DNA from: Puniceicoccaceae bacterium
GTDB taxonomy: Bacteria; Verrucomicrobiota; Verrucomicrobiia; Opitutales; JAFGAQ01
Assembly: GCA_028285755.1 (NCBI GenBank)
Contig: JANQOQ010000006.1
Coordinates: 806,001 to 870,000 of the forward strand
DNA length: 64,000 nucleotides
Direction: 5' to 3'
The position numbers were made by a program, and so were the translations under genes. Positions within the stretch are counted from its first letter, which is position 1. The number at the start of each line of letters is the position of its first letter. The notes beneath the pieces were generated by a model that saw nothing but the letters and a program-made list of their open reading frames with translations, made no database searches and had not been told where the DNA came from. Shown in pieces: positions 18,136-27,866 of this stretch.

Positions 18136-19608
18136 TTATTCCAATGCTTCGAACCCCGGGTATCGAGCCAGATTTAGGTCATCCTGCATATTCTCCTGTT
18201 TTTCGATGAGTTTGGTAAAAAGGCTTTTAACCGTTTCCCAGTATGAAGGTTTCCCCGACAGATCATTAATCTCATGGGGGTCGGTACTCAGGTCGAATAG
18301 GCGTAAACGTTTCGCTCGTGGGTAGACAATCAACTTCATGTCTCCCACACGGATCATGCGTTGATAATCCTCACGATAGGCTCCGTAAATGGCATCATAC
18401 ACACTGCCTAGTTCAGGATTTGATATCAGCGGCATCAGGCTGTTAAATTCTACATACTCGGGCATATCCACTCCTGCTAAGTCGAGCGTAGTTGCCATAA
18501 TATCCTGCAGATATACCAATGCTTCCCGTTTTTCGTTTTCAGGAACATCCGGACCTACAACAATAAGCGGAGGCTTCATACTGTGTTCATACATATTCTG
18601 CTTCCCGAGCAAACCATGATTCCCGCAGGCCAGACCATGGTCTGCCGAAAAAATAATGTAGGTATTGTCTTTCTTTCCTGTCTTCTCCAACGCATCCAGT
18701 ATTCGCCCAATTTGTTCGTCCATATGCGAGATGATTGCATAGTACTCCTGACGATGGGTTCTCACCGCAAATTCGGTGCGCGGGAAAGGACCCAAAGCTT
18801 CATCTCGCAGTAGTCGACCCGCGCCCATTTCTTCGTTATAAGGATAAATGGGTTTATAACTGGCCGGGACTTGGATTTCTTGTAGCGGATACATGTCCAC
18901 AAAGTGCTTAGGCGCTTGTCTGGGGTCGTGGGGTGCGTTAAAAGCAAGATACATAAAAAAAGGCTTTTCGCTTTGAGCTGCTTGTTCCAGAAAACCAGTC
19001 GCATCATCAGCGAGCACTTCACTCCAGTGCTTGCCGCCTTGCCAAAAGCCACCAAACGATTGCTCATACGGGGACCACTCATCCATCTCACCCTCTAAAG
19101 GCCTGCCGTAACCTTTGAGCGCATTTATAAAATCCTCGTCCGGTTCATCAATGCCTCTCATTTGGGCAATCCATTCATCTACAGGCATACCCGGACGTTC
19201 ATGTATATAGTGATCAAATATCTTTTCCGGATCTATTTTGATGTGCCATTTTCCCGTGCCGTAGGTTTGATACCCGGCCTTCTTCAACAACTGCGGCCAG
19301 AGTTCACCCCGCACTGCCGCCTCATTAAGTCGCTGCTCCGCTTTATATGCACGCCAGACACTTTTCCCCGTAATGATCATCGTGCGCGAGGCAATGCAAA
19401 TGGCACCATTCCATCCCCCCATATTATAAGCATTTGTGAAGCTAGTTCCAGCCTCTGCCAGACTATCAAGATTAGGGGTTAGGATTTCTTGATTCCCATG
19501 AGAAGCGATAGTCTCATAGCTCTGATCATCTGCAAATATGAACAGAAAATTGGGGCGATTCGCCTGCAGAACACTCGATAAGAAAAGTAATACTATTAAC
19601 CCTTTCAT
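18136..19608 (-). CDS. Secreted sulfatase with CIASR active-site motif
   Basis: The 490-residue protein has a signal peptide (MKGLIVLLFLSSVLQA), then NFLFIFADDQSYETIASHG and the formylglycine motif CIASR (Cys71, in AICIASRTMIITGK). This is the C-x-A-x-R variant rather than C-x-P-x-R. Further sulfatase elements are GKWHIKIDP, IIFSADHGLACGNHGLLGK and a C-terminal DLSTDPHEINDLSG. Length fits a single S1-family domain. It lies 23 bp after the beta-helix gene, so it is probably cotranscribed, and it should desulfate the same fucose-rich glycan. The exact sulfate position cannot be inferred. Confidence 0.9.
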   Translation of the reverse strand: MKGLIVLLFLSSVLQANRPNFLFIFADDQSYETIASHGNQEILTPNLDSLAEAGTSFTNAYNMGGWNGAICIASRTMIITGKSVWRAYKAEQRLNEAAVRGELWPQLLKKAGYQTYGTGKWHIKIDPEKIFDHYIHERPGMPVDEWIAQMRGIDEPDEDFINALKGYGRPLEGEMDEWSPYEQSFGGFWQGGKHWSEVLADDATGFLEQAAQSEKPFFMYLAFNAPHDPRQAPKHFVDMYPLQEIQVPASYKPIYPYNEEMGAGRLLRDEALGPFPRTEFAVRTHRQEYYAIISHMDEQIGRILDALEKTGKKDNTYIIFSADHGLACGNHGLLGKQNMYEHSMKPPLIVVGPDVPENEKREALVYLQDIMATTLDLAGVDMPEYVEFNSLMPLISNPELGSVYDAIYGAYREDYQRMIRVGDMKLIVYPRAKRLRLFDLSTDPHEINDLSGKPSYWETVKSLFTKLIEKQENMQDDLNLARYPGFEALE

Positions 19609-19631
19609 AAATTCACATCTGTATGTTTTTA

Positions 19632-21554
19632 CTACCAGGTTAATCTACTATATAGCCTACGTTTTCGCGCTTGCTCCCCCCAATCAATACCGGGCACCCA
19701 ATAGTCTCCTCCAAACTCGTAGGCACCTATGTCCGGCGCCGCTCCTATAAAATCCCGGGTAATTCCCTCGACCACTTTGCCTCCATCAATAAGCGGTGAG
19801 CCTTCAGCCGGTCGAAAATCAAGATTTTCGGGGTCTACCATCATGGGAGACGGGCCAAAATAATTATTGCCCTGTTCACACATGAGACCCCTGCCCTGCC
19901 ACATATCCGAAGTGGCTGACCCGGCACTGTTATTGTAAGCCATACTGTTTTGGTTTTGCACCTCCAGCAAAGGCCATTGATATCTCCAGGGTTTTTCAGG
20001 TTCGGGTTGATCACGCAATATGATATCCGACTTATTTTCAGCTGCGCCAAATACCGTATTATTCACCACCACATTGTGATCGCCTTTGATAACAATCCCC
20101 GCCCAGGATGCATCCCAGACCACATTATGGTGAACGATGAGATTCCGCGTCTGATCATCTCCACGAATACCCAAAGCAATAAAGGGAGCATGGACGCCGT
20201 GCACCCAATTATACCGGAATATGCTACCTTCCATCGTGGGTAGATGCGTGTAGAGTAATGAAACATCTTTGCAGGCAAGGCCCCCTTCGTGAATATGGCT
20301 GTATTCTACAATACTCTCCCGCACATCCGTGACGGACACACAAGTGTTGCCCGTATTGAAAACCTCACAATTCCGGATGATGCTGCCCTTGGCCTGCTTG
20401 TTCGAACCATCAGCTACCCGAATGCCCACGTGATGCAACGAACCATCCCAGCAAACACTATGAACCAAGCTGTTTTCGATGAGATTTTGCGAGCCCTGGA
20501 TTGTAAATCCTCCTTGATTACTATAAGCAAGGCTGCAGTTTTGAATGACGTTATGATCCCCATCCATCAACGTATTGGATAATCCGCTTCCAAGACCATC
20601 GGACATGGTGGGGAATAATAAATGAGAGTCCTCTACAATGATATTCTCGCTGTCTTCAAAGCGAAAAGTCGTCGCAAAAAATTCGATTCCTTGGATCGTA
20701 ACAAACTCCACCCCTTTTCCGGATATTGCGAGATCACGCACTTTGGCTTCTATTTTAGAAGCAGAAGGATTGACCCCTTCAAGAGGCATCAGATAAAGCG
20801 TGCCCGTTTCTTCGTCGAGGAACCACTCACCTGGTGCATCCAGGGCTTCGAGTTTACCTGCGAGGTAGTAGTAATCGTCTGACCATTTACCCGGTTGATC
20901 TTCGAAACGAGTCATATCCCCCAGATCCTCCGGATAATTGAGTATGGGACTGCCCAGCTCGTAGTCAGCAATACTACGCGTCCAGGAAAAAAACTGATGG
21001 GCCACATTCAAATAGACACGCGCACCTTTCCAATCAATCCCGGTTTCGGCCAAGTCTGCATCAACGATGTGTCCGTAGCGGCTTCCATCATCTGCAGTTG
21101 CCCACCCTTTGCGGCCGATAATATCCTTAAACTGGACATTTGGCCAACGGGCCTCGATCATCATTTTGCCATCAACAAACAGTTGGTTAAACACAAAATC
21201 TACCTGAGTTTTCCAAATACCGTTTTCCCAGGGCATCCATTCTCCAGCTATTTCACGGGTGCCGTCAAATGTAACGGTGTCTTCCAAATACGCCATGATT
21301 TTGATCGGTTTATCCTCTGTGCCTGACCGGGTAATGACCACGCTCTCACCGTAATGCCCGGGCATGAGATAACATACATCACCGGGTTCCATTTGGTCGA
21401 CTGCGTGCTGAACCGTTTGAAAAGGAGCTTGTAGGGTGCCGGGTGCTACATCCGAACCATCCGGCGAGACATACATGTACGCCTGCCCAAAGGCAGCATT
21501 CAGGTGAAGTGCACACACTAACAGTAAAAGGCTGAATAATCGAAATATTTTCAT
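19632..21554 (-). CDS. Right-handed parallel beta-helix glycosidase, GH141-like
   Basis: The 640-residue protein has a signal peptide (MKIFRLFSLLLLVCALHLNAAFG). The N-terminal YVSPDGSDVAPGTLQAPF and GDVCYLMPGHYGESV are the usual opening of secreted beta-helices. FNQLFVDGKMMIEARWPN matches what I remember of GH141 proteins, whose known members include alpha-L-fucosidase and xylanase. Many short NN-rich coils (VVNNTVFGA, IRNCEVFNTGN) build the helix, and the C-terminus ends with IGAYEFGG. Polysaccharide lyase families with the same fold are the alternative. Its neighbours GH29 and sulfatase favour a role in fucan breakdown. Confidence 0.75.
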   Translation of the reverse strand: MKIFRLFSLLLLVCALHLNAAFGQAYMYVSPDGSDVAPGTLQAPFQTVQHAVDQMEPGDVCYLMPGHYGESVVITRSGTEDKPIKIMAYLEDTVTFDGTREIAGEWMPWENGIWKTQVDFVFNQLFVDGKMMIEARWPNVQFKDIIGRKGWATADDGSRYGHIVDADLAETGIDWKGARVYLNVAHQFFSWTRSIADYELGSPILNYPEDLGDMTRFEDQPGKWSDDYYYLAGKLEALDAPGEWFLDEETGTLYLMPLEGVNPSASKIEAKVRDLAISGKGVEFVTIQGIEFFATTFRFEDSENIIVEDSHLLFPTMSDGLGSGLSNTLMDGDHNVIQNCSLAYSNQGGFTIQGSQNLIENSLVHSVCWDGSLHHVGIRVADGSNKQAKGSIIRNCEVFNTGNTCVSVTDVRESIVEYSHIHEGGLACKDVSLLYTHLPTMEGSIFRYNWVHGVHAPFIALGIRGDDQTRNLIVHHNVVWDASWAGIVIKGDHNVVVNNTVFGAAENKSDIILRDQPEPEKPWRYQWPLLEVQNQNSMAYNNSAGSATSDMWQGRGLMCEQGNNYFGPSPMMVDPENLDFRPAEGSPLIDGGKVVEGITRDFIGAAPDIGAYEFGGDYWVPGIDWGEQARKRRLYSRLTW

Positions 21555-21601
21555 GTAAAGATGGAGTTATGAAATTAAATGGGTTTTTTAGCGAAGATGG
21601 G

Positions 21602-21631
21602 CTTGAGGCCCGCTAAATGGCCGGCCTCAAG
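21602..21631 (-). terminator. Hairpin after the STN-TonB receptor gene
   Basis: CTTGAGGCC/GGCCTCAAG forms a 9-bp perfect stem with a 12-nt loop, 28 bp past the receptor stop at 21659. On the minus strand no uninterrupted T-tract follows, so it may be a weak terminator or an mRNA-stabilising hairpin that lets some transcription reach the beta-helix gene. Confidence 0.55.
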
Positions 21632-21658
21632 CGAGTTTATTTGCCCCTGAAATGGCAA

Positions 21659-24600
21659 TTAGAAGCTGAAGGTATTAGTGAGCGTCCAGGTCATGCCTTC
21701 GGCGATGCGGAAGCGGGTTGCGGTGCCATCCGGATCAGCGGAGATGGGAATCAGGCGGTCATCCTGGCCTACGTTACGAATGTTGAGGCGCACATTCCAA
21801 TCGATCTTATCGGTGAGCTTACGGCGATAACCAGCCCAGAGGTCAACATTCCCTTCACTAGCACCAAATATGGGTTTATTGACATCCCTCCGCCAGTTAC
21901 CGGGCTCGACTTCAGTAATACCGTAACCGATTATAATATCATCCTGCCAGCGATAGCCGCCACCTATGTTCAAACCGCGCAACTTGCCCTCACGGAAGCG
22001 GTAATTGGTGATGAAGTTCACACGCCATTCGCGGGTTTCCGGGTTACGGGTACCGATTTGCTCAAGAGCAAAGAGGAAAGGCTCGAAAACCCGATTATTA
22101 AACTCGTCACCAACCCGTACACGCCCCCCGCCCTGTCTGGGTATTCTACCTGCGGGACCCTGAAGAGCATCGCCGATGAGGTTCATGAAATTCTCGAAGC
22201 CTTCGTTGATTTGAGTGATGGTCGCATCCGTTTTAGTTGCATTAAACGCAATATTCCAGGAATCCGTAAGTTGAGCAGCCGCTTCGAGTTCCCAACCCTC
22301 AGATAAGGTATTCGCGGTCGCTGTTGGGAATTTACCCTGTATGCGGCCCCGGGTACGGGATTGTATGGAGCCGGGACCTCGGCGCAACACATCAAAGGTG
22401 TTGACGATACTCCCGTCCGCACCTTCGCCCAGGAATGTGCGTTCCACCCGGTCCTCAATGGTGCCATTAACGACCGCGTCGAGATCAACATCGAAGCTTA
22501 GCTGGTCAAACCAGGTTTGCATGAATTCCTGGTTATCACGCAGAAAGTCATACCAGGCATTGATCCCTTCTATGATCTCCTGATTGGCAGGCAATGTCTG
22601 CGTGAAAGCGCGTGCATTCAGATTTGAGGCAGGAACACCTCCAAATTCCTGGATGATGGCATTTCTTTCGCTCCCGGTAGACTGAGCCCAGCCGACATCA
22701 CTAAATCCCATGTAATTTGCGGTTGGGTAGCCTGCCCAGTAGGCTTCGTGCCGTATGGCTGCAGTGGTCACCCATGCAGGAGTTCTGCGAAATGCAAACT
22801 GGTTGATATTTGCACCGTAGTCTTGATCCGTCACCTCAGTTTCATATTTGTTGATCCGCAGAGTAAGGCGATCGTCCAATGTCGAGATGATGAAGCCTAT
22901 TTCTTCGGTGAGCCCTGCCTGATTGGGTATCGGGTTCGTATCAAAACCAAAGCGGATGGATGGACTGAAGTTTTCAGACTCATTGTAGAATACGCTAAAG
23001 CGAGTTCCCAGCGGAAGATCCACATTTATAATATCGGTAATGTGAGCGACCACACCCCAACTGATGGTTTCACCGGTCACGCGCTCGATATCATCGGGTG
23101 CATCGGTGTTTACAGCGTCCGGTTTTTCCAAGACAAAGTCCGCACTTTGCACATTGGTAAACGGGTCTGATGGGCCGGAACCTGAGTATACCTCCGAAGT
23201 GTCCTCACGCCAACCATAGGTGCCCACCACTTTGCCATCCCAGAAATAACCCTGGTAAATGAAAGCCTTTGACTCAATGGTTTCCACTGAGCGGGTGGCC
23301 GTACGGGTGAGCTGATCGATGTCTCCATCTCGGGCATTCAGTATGTTCACCTCGGTGGTAGTGAGGCCGATATAGTTATCCGGATTTTCAGATTGTGTAG
23401 ACTCAGTGCCGAGGAGGGGATCGATGTAAAGATCTCCAAAACCGACATCCGGGCCTGCATTCCAAGTGGAGTCAAAATAGGTGGTTGTATAAGCACCGGA
23501 AGGAACAACGTCTCCCATGACAGGCATGAGATTCAAACCGCTTGCTGAGTTTCTCGAAAGCAAGCTGTCACTGAGGTAGATCATCGTTGCCGGAATACGT
23601 TCGCCAGTACCCACATCCCCGTTTGCTCCAAGCAGGCTCACCCACCCCAGATCCGTCTTATAGGAGTCGTAAGCACGCGTAAAGGTCTTGCGCTCGTCAT
23701 TGTTGAAGAGACCGGTAAATACCTGGCGGTTAAGAAGTCTTTCGAGGAAGGAGTCTTCTTTAAACAGATCCGACGCACGCAGCTCAATGTAAGCGGTAGC
23801 CCGGAAATTCTCACGTTCGATATTGCGGTAGTTCCCATCATTGAGAGGTTCCATGATCACATAGGCACGGCCTACCTCAGAGTTCAAAATACCACCGCTG
23901 ACAGATGTCGGGTCTGGGATAGGGATGTTGCCGTCATCCGGCACAACATAGTCCGCCGGAAAGTATCGGGTACTTGCAAGGCTGATATGGGTTCCCACAT
24001 CGATCCCGATTTCAGGGCGAACGCGACCTACACGCTCATCTGAGTAATCCTGATAATCGAAAACGAGTTCGAAGCCAAACCGACCCGAGAGGAAAGACTG
24101 TGACAGTGCCAGGTTATAAGCCTCCCAATCCTGGAATTCCTGCTTAATTGGTCCATCCAGCGAATACTTGTAGAAGTTGTATATACTGGGATCGGTCAGG
24201 TGTCGATTAAGGTAGAAGTTTTTGTCAGCTCCTGGGAAGAGTGCGGGATTCTTCTGATTGGCTTTTTTCGTGAATTCATTGAAGCCTGTCGGTGCTAAGC
24301 CACGGTGCTGCTCACCGTCGGGTAAGCCCAGAATATTACCGCCAAATACACCATTGGCGTTGGGCCCATTCAATGCTCCAAATTCATCAAACCCACGCAG
24401 CGTAACGGGTCTTGACTGACGGACAGTGCGGGGAGCGGAAGTTCCGTTATCAAAGATGAACAATGGGGAGCCGTTGCGGAAATTACTGATACGCCCAAGC
24501 CAGGGCTCAGCATTATCCGGTATTAAATTGGGGTTTAAGTTTTCGAGATATCGTATATTATAAGCACCCGCATACATGGGATCAAAAACCTGTCGATTGA

Positions 24601-25942
24601 GGCCATCCGTATTACTTCCTGTCGCAAAGAAGGGAGTGATCCTGTCTTCGGGAGGTGTGAAGCGCGGGCGGCTTGCATCAATATTGCCCTTTTCATAGTT
24701 TGCGCGAAAAGTGGTCGGGTTATTAGAACCCAGCCATTGGGGCCGGAATGTGATTGCGACATAGTGGCGCTGATCATCTTCAAAAGCATTTTCCTGCATG
24801 TACTTTTTGTCTTCATGCAGTGCTGCAAGTCTTATCGCTAACACATCTTCGAGGATCACTCGATTAATATCCAGCTCCCCGCGAACGGTACCGTATTCGT
24901 CTGTACGGAGGGTGAACTCGAACTCATCATCAAAGGCAGCCGGAACTGGATTTGAATTGATAATACCGGCCGGGCTCCCCACCCCGAAAAGTATGGAATT
25001 GGGGCCACGCTGAATTTCAATGCGGTCAACATTGTAAGAGTCCCATGGGATGTCGGTCGGGAAGAATCCGCGTGTATTATCGGCAGTGGCCAGGCCCCTT
25101 ACCCGGGTGTTGGCCTCCGGCTGTAAAAGTGCACCAGAACCTACTTCCTCACCTCCCGGATCCAGTCCTGAGAAATTACCCCGGGCCCCTCCAACTTCCG
25201 TGCCGAGCGTGTATATCAATAAATCTTCAGAGTTGGTTGCTGCAACATCGTCAAGGAACGCTTCCGAGATCAAACTGATTGCCGTCGCAAGGTCTCGTAT
25301 ATCGGTGCGCAGGCGTGAGCCACCAAGCGTTTCAGTGCCGAGATAACGGCTGCTTTCTGCATCCGTATCTACCACAAAAGGGTCCAGTATGTAGATTTCT
25401 TCTTCCGAGTCCGTTTGGGCTGAGGCTGTGCCGACTGCACCAGCAATAATCAGACTGCTCAACCCCCTCATCATCCTAGAGATAAGGGTGTTTCCGGGTT
25501 TGTTTTCTATTTTCATTGGGTTGTTCTTTTCAGGGTTTTCGATGGTTACCGAACCCTCTACTGCACTCGTTACCCCCCGTAATTCGTCTACCCTGCTTTT
25601 GAGTAACCAGGCACCCGAACTTATGTCACGAGAAGTGGTGAGTGTTGTATTTTCAACCAAACGATTTAAGGCTGTTTCAGCGGTCATCGTGCCTTGAACA
25701 GCATTCAAGACGACCCCTTCCACATCATCCATAGCATATATCAACAGGATATCCACAGATTCAAGGAAGTGTTCCAGCACTTGCTCGGCATTTCCAGACG
25801 CGATGTTAAGCGTATAATACTGGATTTGAGCCGGGCGATTCACTTCATCTGCCGCTTGTGTAGCCATTGCACTGACTGAGGCCAACGATGAAATGAGTGC
25901 TAGCTGAATAACTGAACGGGATTTCATTTCAGATGAATCCAT
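21659..25942 (-). CDS. TonB-dependent receptor with N-terminal STN signalling domain (1427 aa)
   Basis: The protein starts with a signal-like segment (about 7-30) and an STN domain at about 42-116 (YYTLNIASGNAEQVLEHF, LLKSR), which contacts a FecR-type anti-sigma factor. A second Met at 143 is followed by a second hydrophobic stretch ending TASAQ (about 161-176), like another signal peptide. Then come EIYILDPFVVDT, a plug (LGGSRLRTDIRDLATAIS, DRIEIQRGPNSILFGVGSPAG) and a barrel ending TNTFSF. The FecR and ECF sigma genes lie directly upstream, so import and induction are probably linked. Such receptors carry large ligands; here probably fucose-rich oligosaccharides. The double leader is unusual and may reflect a fusion. 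Confidence 0.9.
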   Translation of the reverse strand: MDSSEMKSRSVIQLALISSLASVSAMATQAADEVNRPAQIQYYTLNIASGNAEQVLEHFLESVDILLIYAMDDVEGVVLNAVQGTMTAETALNRLVENTTLTTSRDISSGAWLLKSRVDELRGVTSAVEGSVTIENPEKNNPMKIENKPGNTLISRMMRGLSSLIIAGAVGTASAQTDSEEEIYILDPFVVDTDAESSRYLGTETLGGSRLRTDIRDLATAISLISEAFLDDVAATNSEDLLIYTLGTEVGGARGNFSGLDPGGEEVGSGALLQPEANTRVRGLATADNTRGFFPTDIPWDSYNVDRIEIQRGPNSILFGVGSPAGIINSNPVPAAFDDEFEFTLRTDEYGTVRGELDINRVILEDVLAIRLAALHEDKKYMQENAFEDDQRHYVAITFRPQWLGSNNPTTFRANYEKGNIDASRPRFTPPEDRITPFFATGSNTDGLNRQVFDPMYAGAYNIRYLENLNPNLIPDNAEPWLGRISNFRNGSPLFIFDNGTSAPRTVRQSRPVTLRGFDEFGALNGPNANGVFGGNILGLPDGEQHRGLAPTGFNEFTKKANQKNPALFPGADKNFYLNRHLTDPSIYNFYKYSLDGPIKQEFQDWEAYNLALSQSFLSGRFGFELVFDYQDYSDERVGRVRPEIGIDVGTHISLASTRYFPADYVVPDDGNIPIPDPTSVSGGILNSEVGRAYVIMEPLNDGNYRNIERENFRATAYIELRASDLFKEDSFLERLLNRQVFTGLFNNDERKTFTRAYDSYKTDLGWVSLLGANGDVGTGERIPATMIYLSDSLLSRNSASGLNLMPVMGDVVPSGAYTTTYFDSTWNAGPDVGFGDLYIDPLLGTESTQSENPDNYIGLTTTEVNILNARDGDIDQLTRTATRSVETIESKAFIYQGYFWDGKVVGTYGWREDTSEVYSGSGPSDPFTNVQSADFVLEKPDAVNTDAPDDIERVTGETISWGVVAHITDIINVDLPLGTRFSVFYNESENFSPSIRFGFDTNPIPNQAGLTEEIGFIISTLDDRLTLRINKYETEVTDQDYGANINQFAFRRTPAWVTTAAIRHEAYWAGYPTANYMGFSDVGWAQSTGSERNAIIQEFGGVPASNLNARAFTQTLPANQEIIEGINAWYDFLRDNQEFMQTWFDQLSFDVDLDAVVNGTIEDRVERTFLGEGADGSIVNTFDVLRRGPGSIQSRTRGRIQGKFPTATANTLSEGWELEAAAQLTDSWNIAFNATKTDATITQINEGFENFMNLIGDALQGPAGRIPRQGGGRVRVGDEFNNRVFEPFLFALEQIGTRNPETREWRVNFITNYRFREGKLRGLNIGGGYRWQDDIIIGYGITEVEPGNWRRDVNKPIFGASEGNVDLWAGYRRKLTDKIDWNVRLNIRNVGQDDRLIPISADPDGTATRFRIAEGMTWTLTNTFSF

Positions 25943-26119
25943 AGAATAAATCGAATCCTCCGAAATGTAAAAGTATATATTATGACTACTCTCGTTCAGG
26001 GGGCCTTTTGGGTTTGATCAACAATACCACAGTAGTGGTTCTGAACGTGGATGTCGGAAGTAACGGGTATTTCCGTTAAAAAGAAATTAATCTTTTTTTA
26101 CGATGAGGATCCAGTTGGG

Positions 26120-27181
26120 CTATTCTCCCAAAATAAATGCACCGTCTTCACGCTGTTTCCAGGTGATACCGTAACCCTGTTCGAGTATATCAAGAAACGC
26201 AAATACATCATCACTCGGGAACCTGCCTCCAATGCGAAAGTCCAGCAAATCCGGATCTGCTATGACCAGTACATAGCCTGTTTTACGTTCAAAATTCTCT
26301 GCTATTGCCTGGAGTGTATCCCCACCAAACGTTAGCAGGGATTGTTGCCAGGAGAGAGATTGCTCCATTTCCCGCTCAGTAGTATCCAGTATAATTATAT
26401 CAGGCTGTTCATCTTCAACTGCAACTAGGATTTCCGCTTTTTGACCCTGACTTACCGTGTTTTTCCGAGGGCGATTCAATTCATTCTTCAGAATACCTGG
26501 CTCATCAACATCTGCAGCCGATGCCTCAAGTGAATCATGAATACTGATAACCCCCTCGGTTACTGTAATCTCAATTCGCTGATCCCCCCGCCACACATTA
26601 AATGCGGTACCGACCGCCCTTACCATTATACTGTCTACCCACACAAGAAATGGTCTTTCCGGATCCTTCATAACTGTGAAATGCGCCTCACCGTCTTCCA
26701 GCTTTATAATGCGAAAATCAGAAGTATAACCCACTTCATAAGTGGCTCCGGTGTTCAGGCGCATCAGTGAGTTATCGGGTAATCGGATAGTCGTCGGAGC
26801 TGAAATTGCAGGGGTATCGGCAACGACTGTATTATCAGAAAAATCATGATAATAAAGTTGTAGAACTCCCAGGCTTAAACCTATGATAATTATAGCTGCA
26901 ACTGCATAGGCTCTCCAACTGAAGGAATTCGAATGCGGAGTCTTGGGTAAATCCCCCAGCATATCCATGGCTACATCCTTTGGTAAACGCAGGCTGATTT
27001 TTCTGGCAGTCTCATACTCCTCGATTTTTTCAGCAAGTTGAGGATTTTCTTCGATGCGTTCACTGAGTTCTACGTTCTCTTCAGTACTAAGCCCCCGTTC
27101 CTTTTTGACACACCAGGCAGCTGCCTCATCGTAAAAAACGTTGTCGGCATCATCGAACTCATTACTCCCCTTCGTAGCCAT
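26120..27181 (-). CDS. FecR family anti-sigma factor
   Basis: The 353-residue protein has an N-terminal cytoplasmic sigma-binding region (YDEAAAWCVKKERGLS, about 16-32), one membrane segment (about 91-110), then the periplasmic FecR domain (IRLPDNSLMRLNTGATYEV, VRAVGTAFNVW). A C-terminal part (IAENFERKTGYVLVIADPDL) resembles the STN-like end of these proteins. It should hold the ECF sigma factor and receive the signal from the STN domain of the receptor at 21659-25942. It is separated from the sigma gene by 7 bp, the usual fecI-fecR arrangement, and the receptor start follows after 177 bp. Confidence 0.9.
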   Translation of the reverse strand: MATKGSNEFDDADNVFYDEAAAWCVKKERGLSTEENVELSERIEENPQLAEKIEEYETARKISLRLPKDVAMDMLGDLPKTPHSNSFSWRAYAVAAIIIIGLSLGVLQLYYHDFSDNTVVADTPAISAPTTIRLPDNSLMRLNTGATYEVGYTSDFRIIKLEDGEAHFTVMKDPERPFLVWVDSIMVRAVGTAFNVWRGDQRIEITVTEGVISIHDSLEASAADVDEPGILKNELNRPRKNTVSQGQKAEILVAVEDEQPDIIILDTTEREMEQSLSWQQSLLTFGGDTLQAIAENFERKTGYVLVIADPDLLDFRIGGRFPSDDVFAFLDILEQGYGITWKQREDGAFILGE

Positions 27182-27188
27182 ATTCGTT

Positions 27189-27722
27189 CTACATTAATCC
27201 TTGGCTTCTAAAGAAATTTCTACACTTTTGCAAACCAATCGTAAGTTGGGCTTCAACCGTGTGAACCTTAATATTCAAGCGGCTTGCGATTTCTTTATGG
27301 GAGAGTTTTTCGAAGTTGCGCAGTATATATATTTGCCTGCAGCGTTCAGGCAGTGAAGCGATTGCATCCCGCAAAATCTCGATCTCATCCGATTGTGTAA
27401 CTTTATCTACTGGCATTATGTCAGTATTGATGACGTCTTTTTTTTCGATTTCCGTTAAGGAAATTGTGCTATTCTTATAATCTTTTCGATACAGATCGTG
27501 GGTCACATTTTTGGCAATCCTAAACAGGAGGCCCCTCGGCGAGCGTATGGATTTCACCTTTTTGTATTCAATGATACGCTTGTAAGTCTCCTGAATGACA
27601 TCATCGACATCATGATTTGGGGGCACCTTATGGTTTAAATACGCTCTCAATGAAGCTTCATTTACTTTCACTTCATTCTCAAACCATATGGAGATATTAC
27701 TATCCTGGGGTTGTTCAGGCAC
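27189..27722 (-). CDS. ECF-type RNA polymerase sigma factor (FecI-like)
   Basis: The 177-residue protein has sigma region 2 (LRAYLNHKVPPNHDVDDVIQ, then GLLFRIAKNVTHDLYR) and region 4 (AIASLPERCRQIYILRNFEK, SHKEIASRLNIKVHTVEAQL). Its start is GTG at 27722; I see no better ATG. The frame is followed 7 bp later by fecR and then by the STN receptor, giving a complete cell-surface signalling set that probably induces the fucosidase/sulfatase cluster downstream. Size fits ECF sigma factors. Confidence 0.9.
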   Translation of the reverse strand: MPEQPQDSNISIWFENEVKVNEASLRAYLNHKVPPNHDVDDVIQETYKRIIEYKKVKSIRSPRGLLFRIAKNVTHDLYRKDYKNSTISLTEIEKKDVINTDIMPVDKVTQSDEIEILRDAIASLPERCRQIYILRNFEKLSHKEIASRLNIKVHTVEAQLTIGLQKCRNFFRSQGLM

Positions 27723-27866
27723 GCTAAATGGGGATACTCAATGCCCTAGCATAAGCAGAGTTTTTTTCAATAAAAAATAAGGAGTGAGTCTAAATACGCA
27801 GTACTATTCCCGGACAAAGGTTTGCAATCGTTTGCGGGTGCAACCCAATGGATAAAGTAACTGTTT

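Noticed and set aside
21617-22306. Plus-strand open frame opposite the receptor C-terminus
   Set aside because: Antisense of a conserved barrel; composition is a by-product of the real gene.
26026-26039. ACCAC-AGTA-GTGGT hairpin between FecR and receptor genes
   Set aside because: Short 5-bp stem without a T-tract; too weak for a terminator and no second copy to support an operator.
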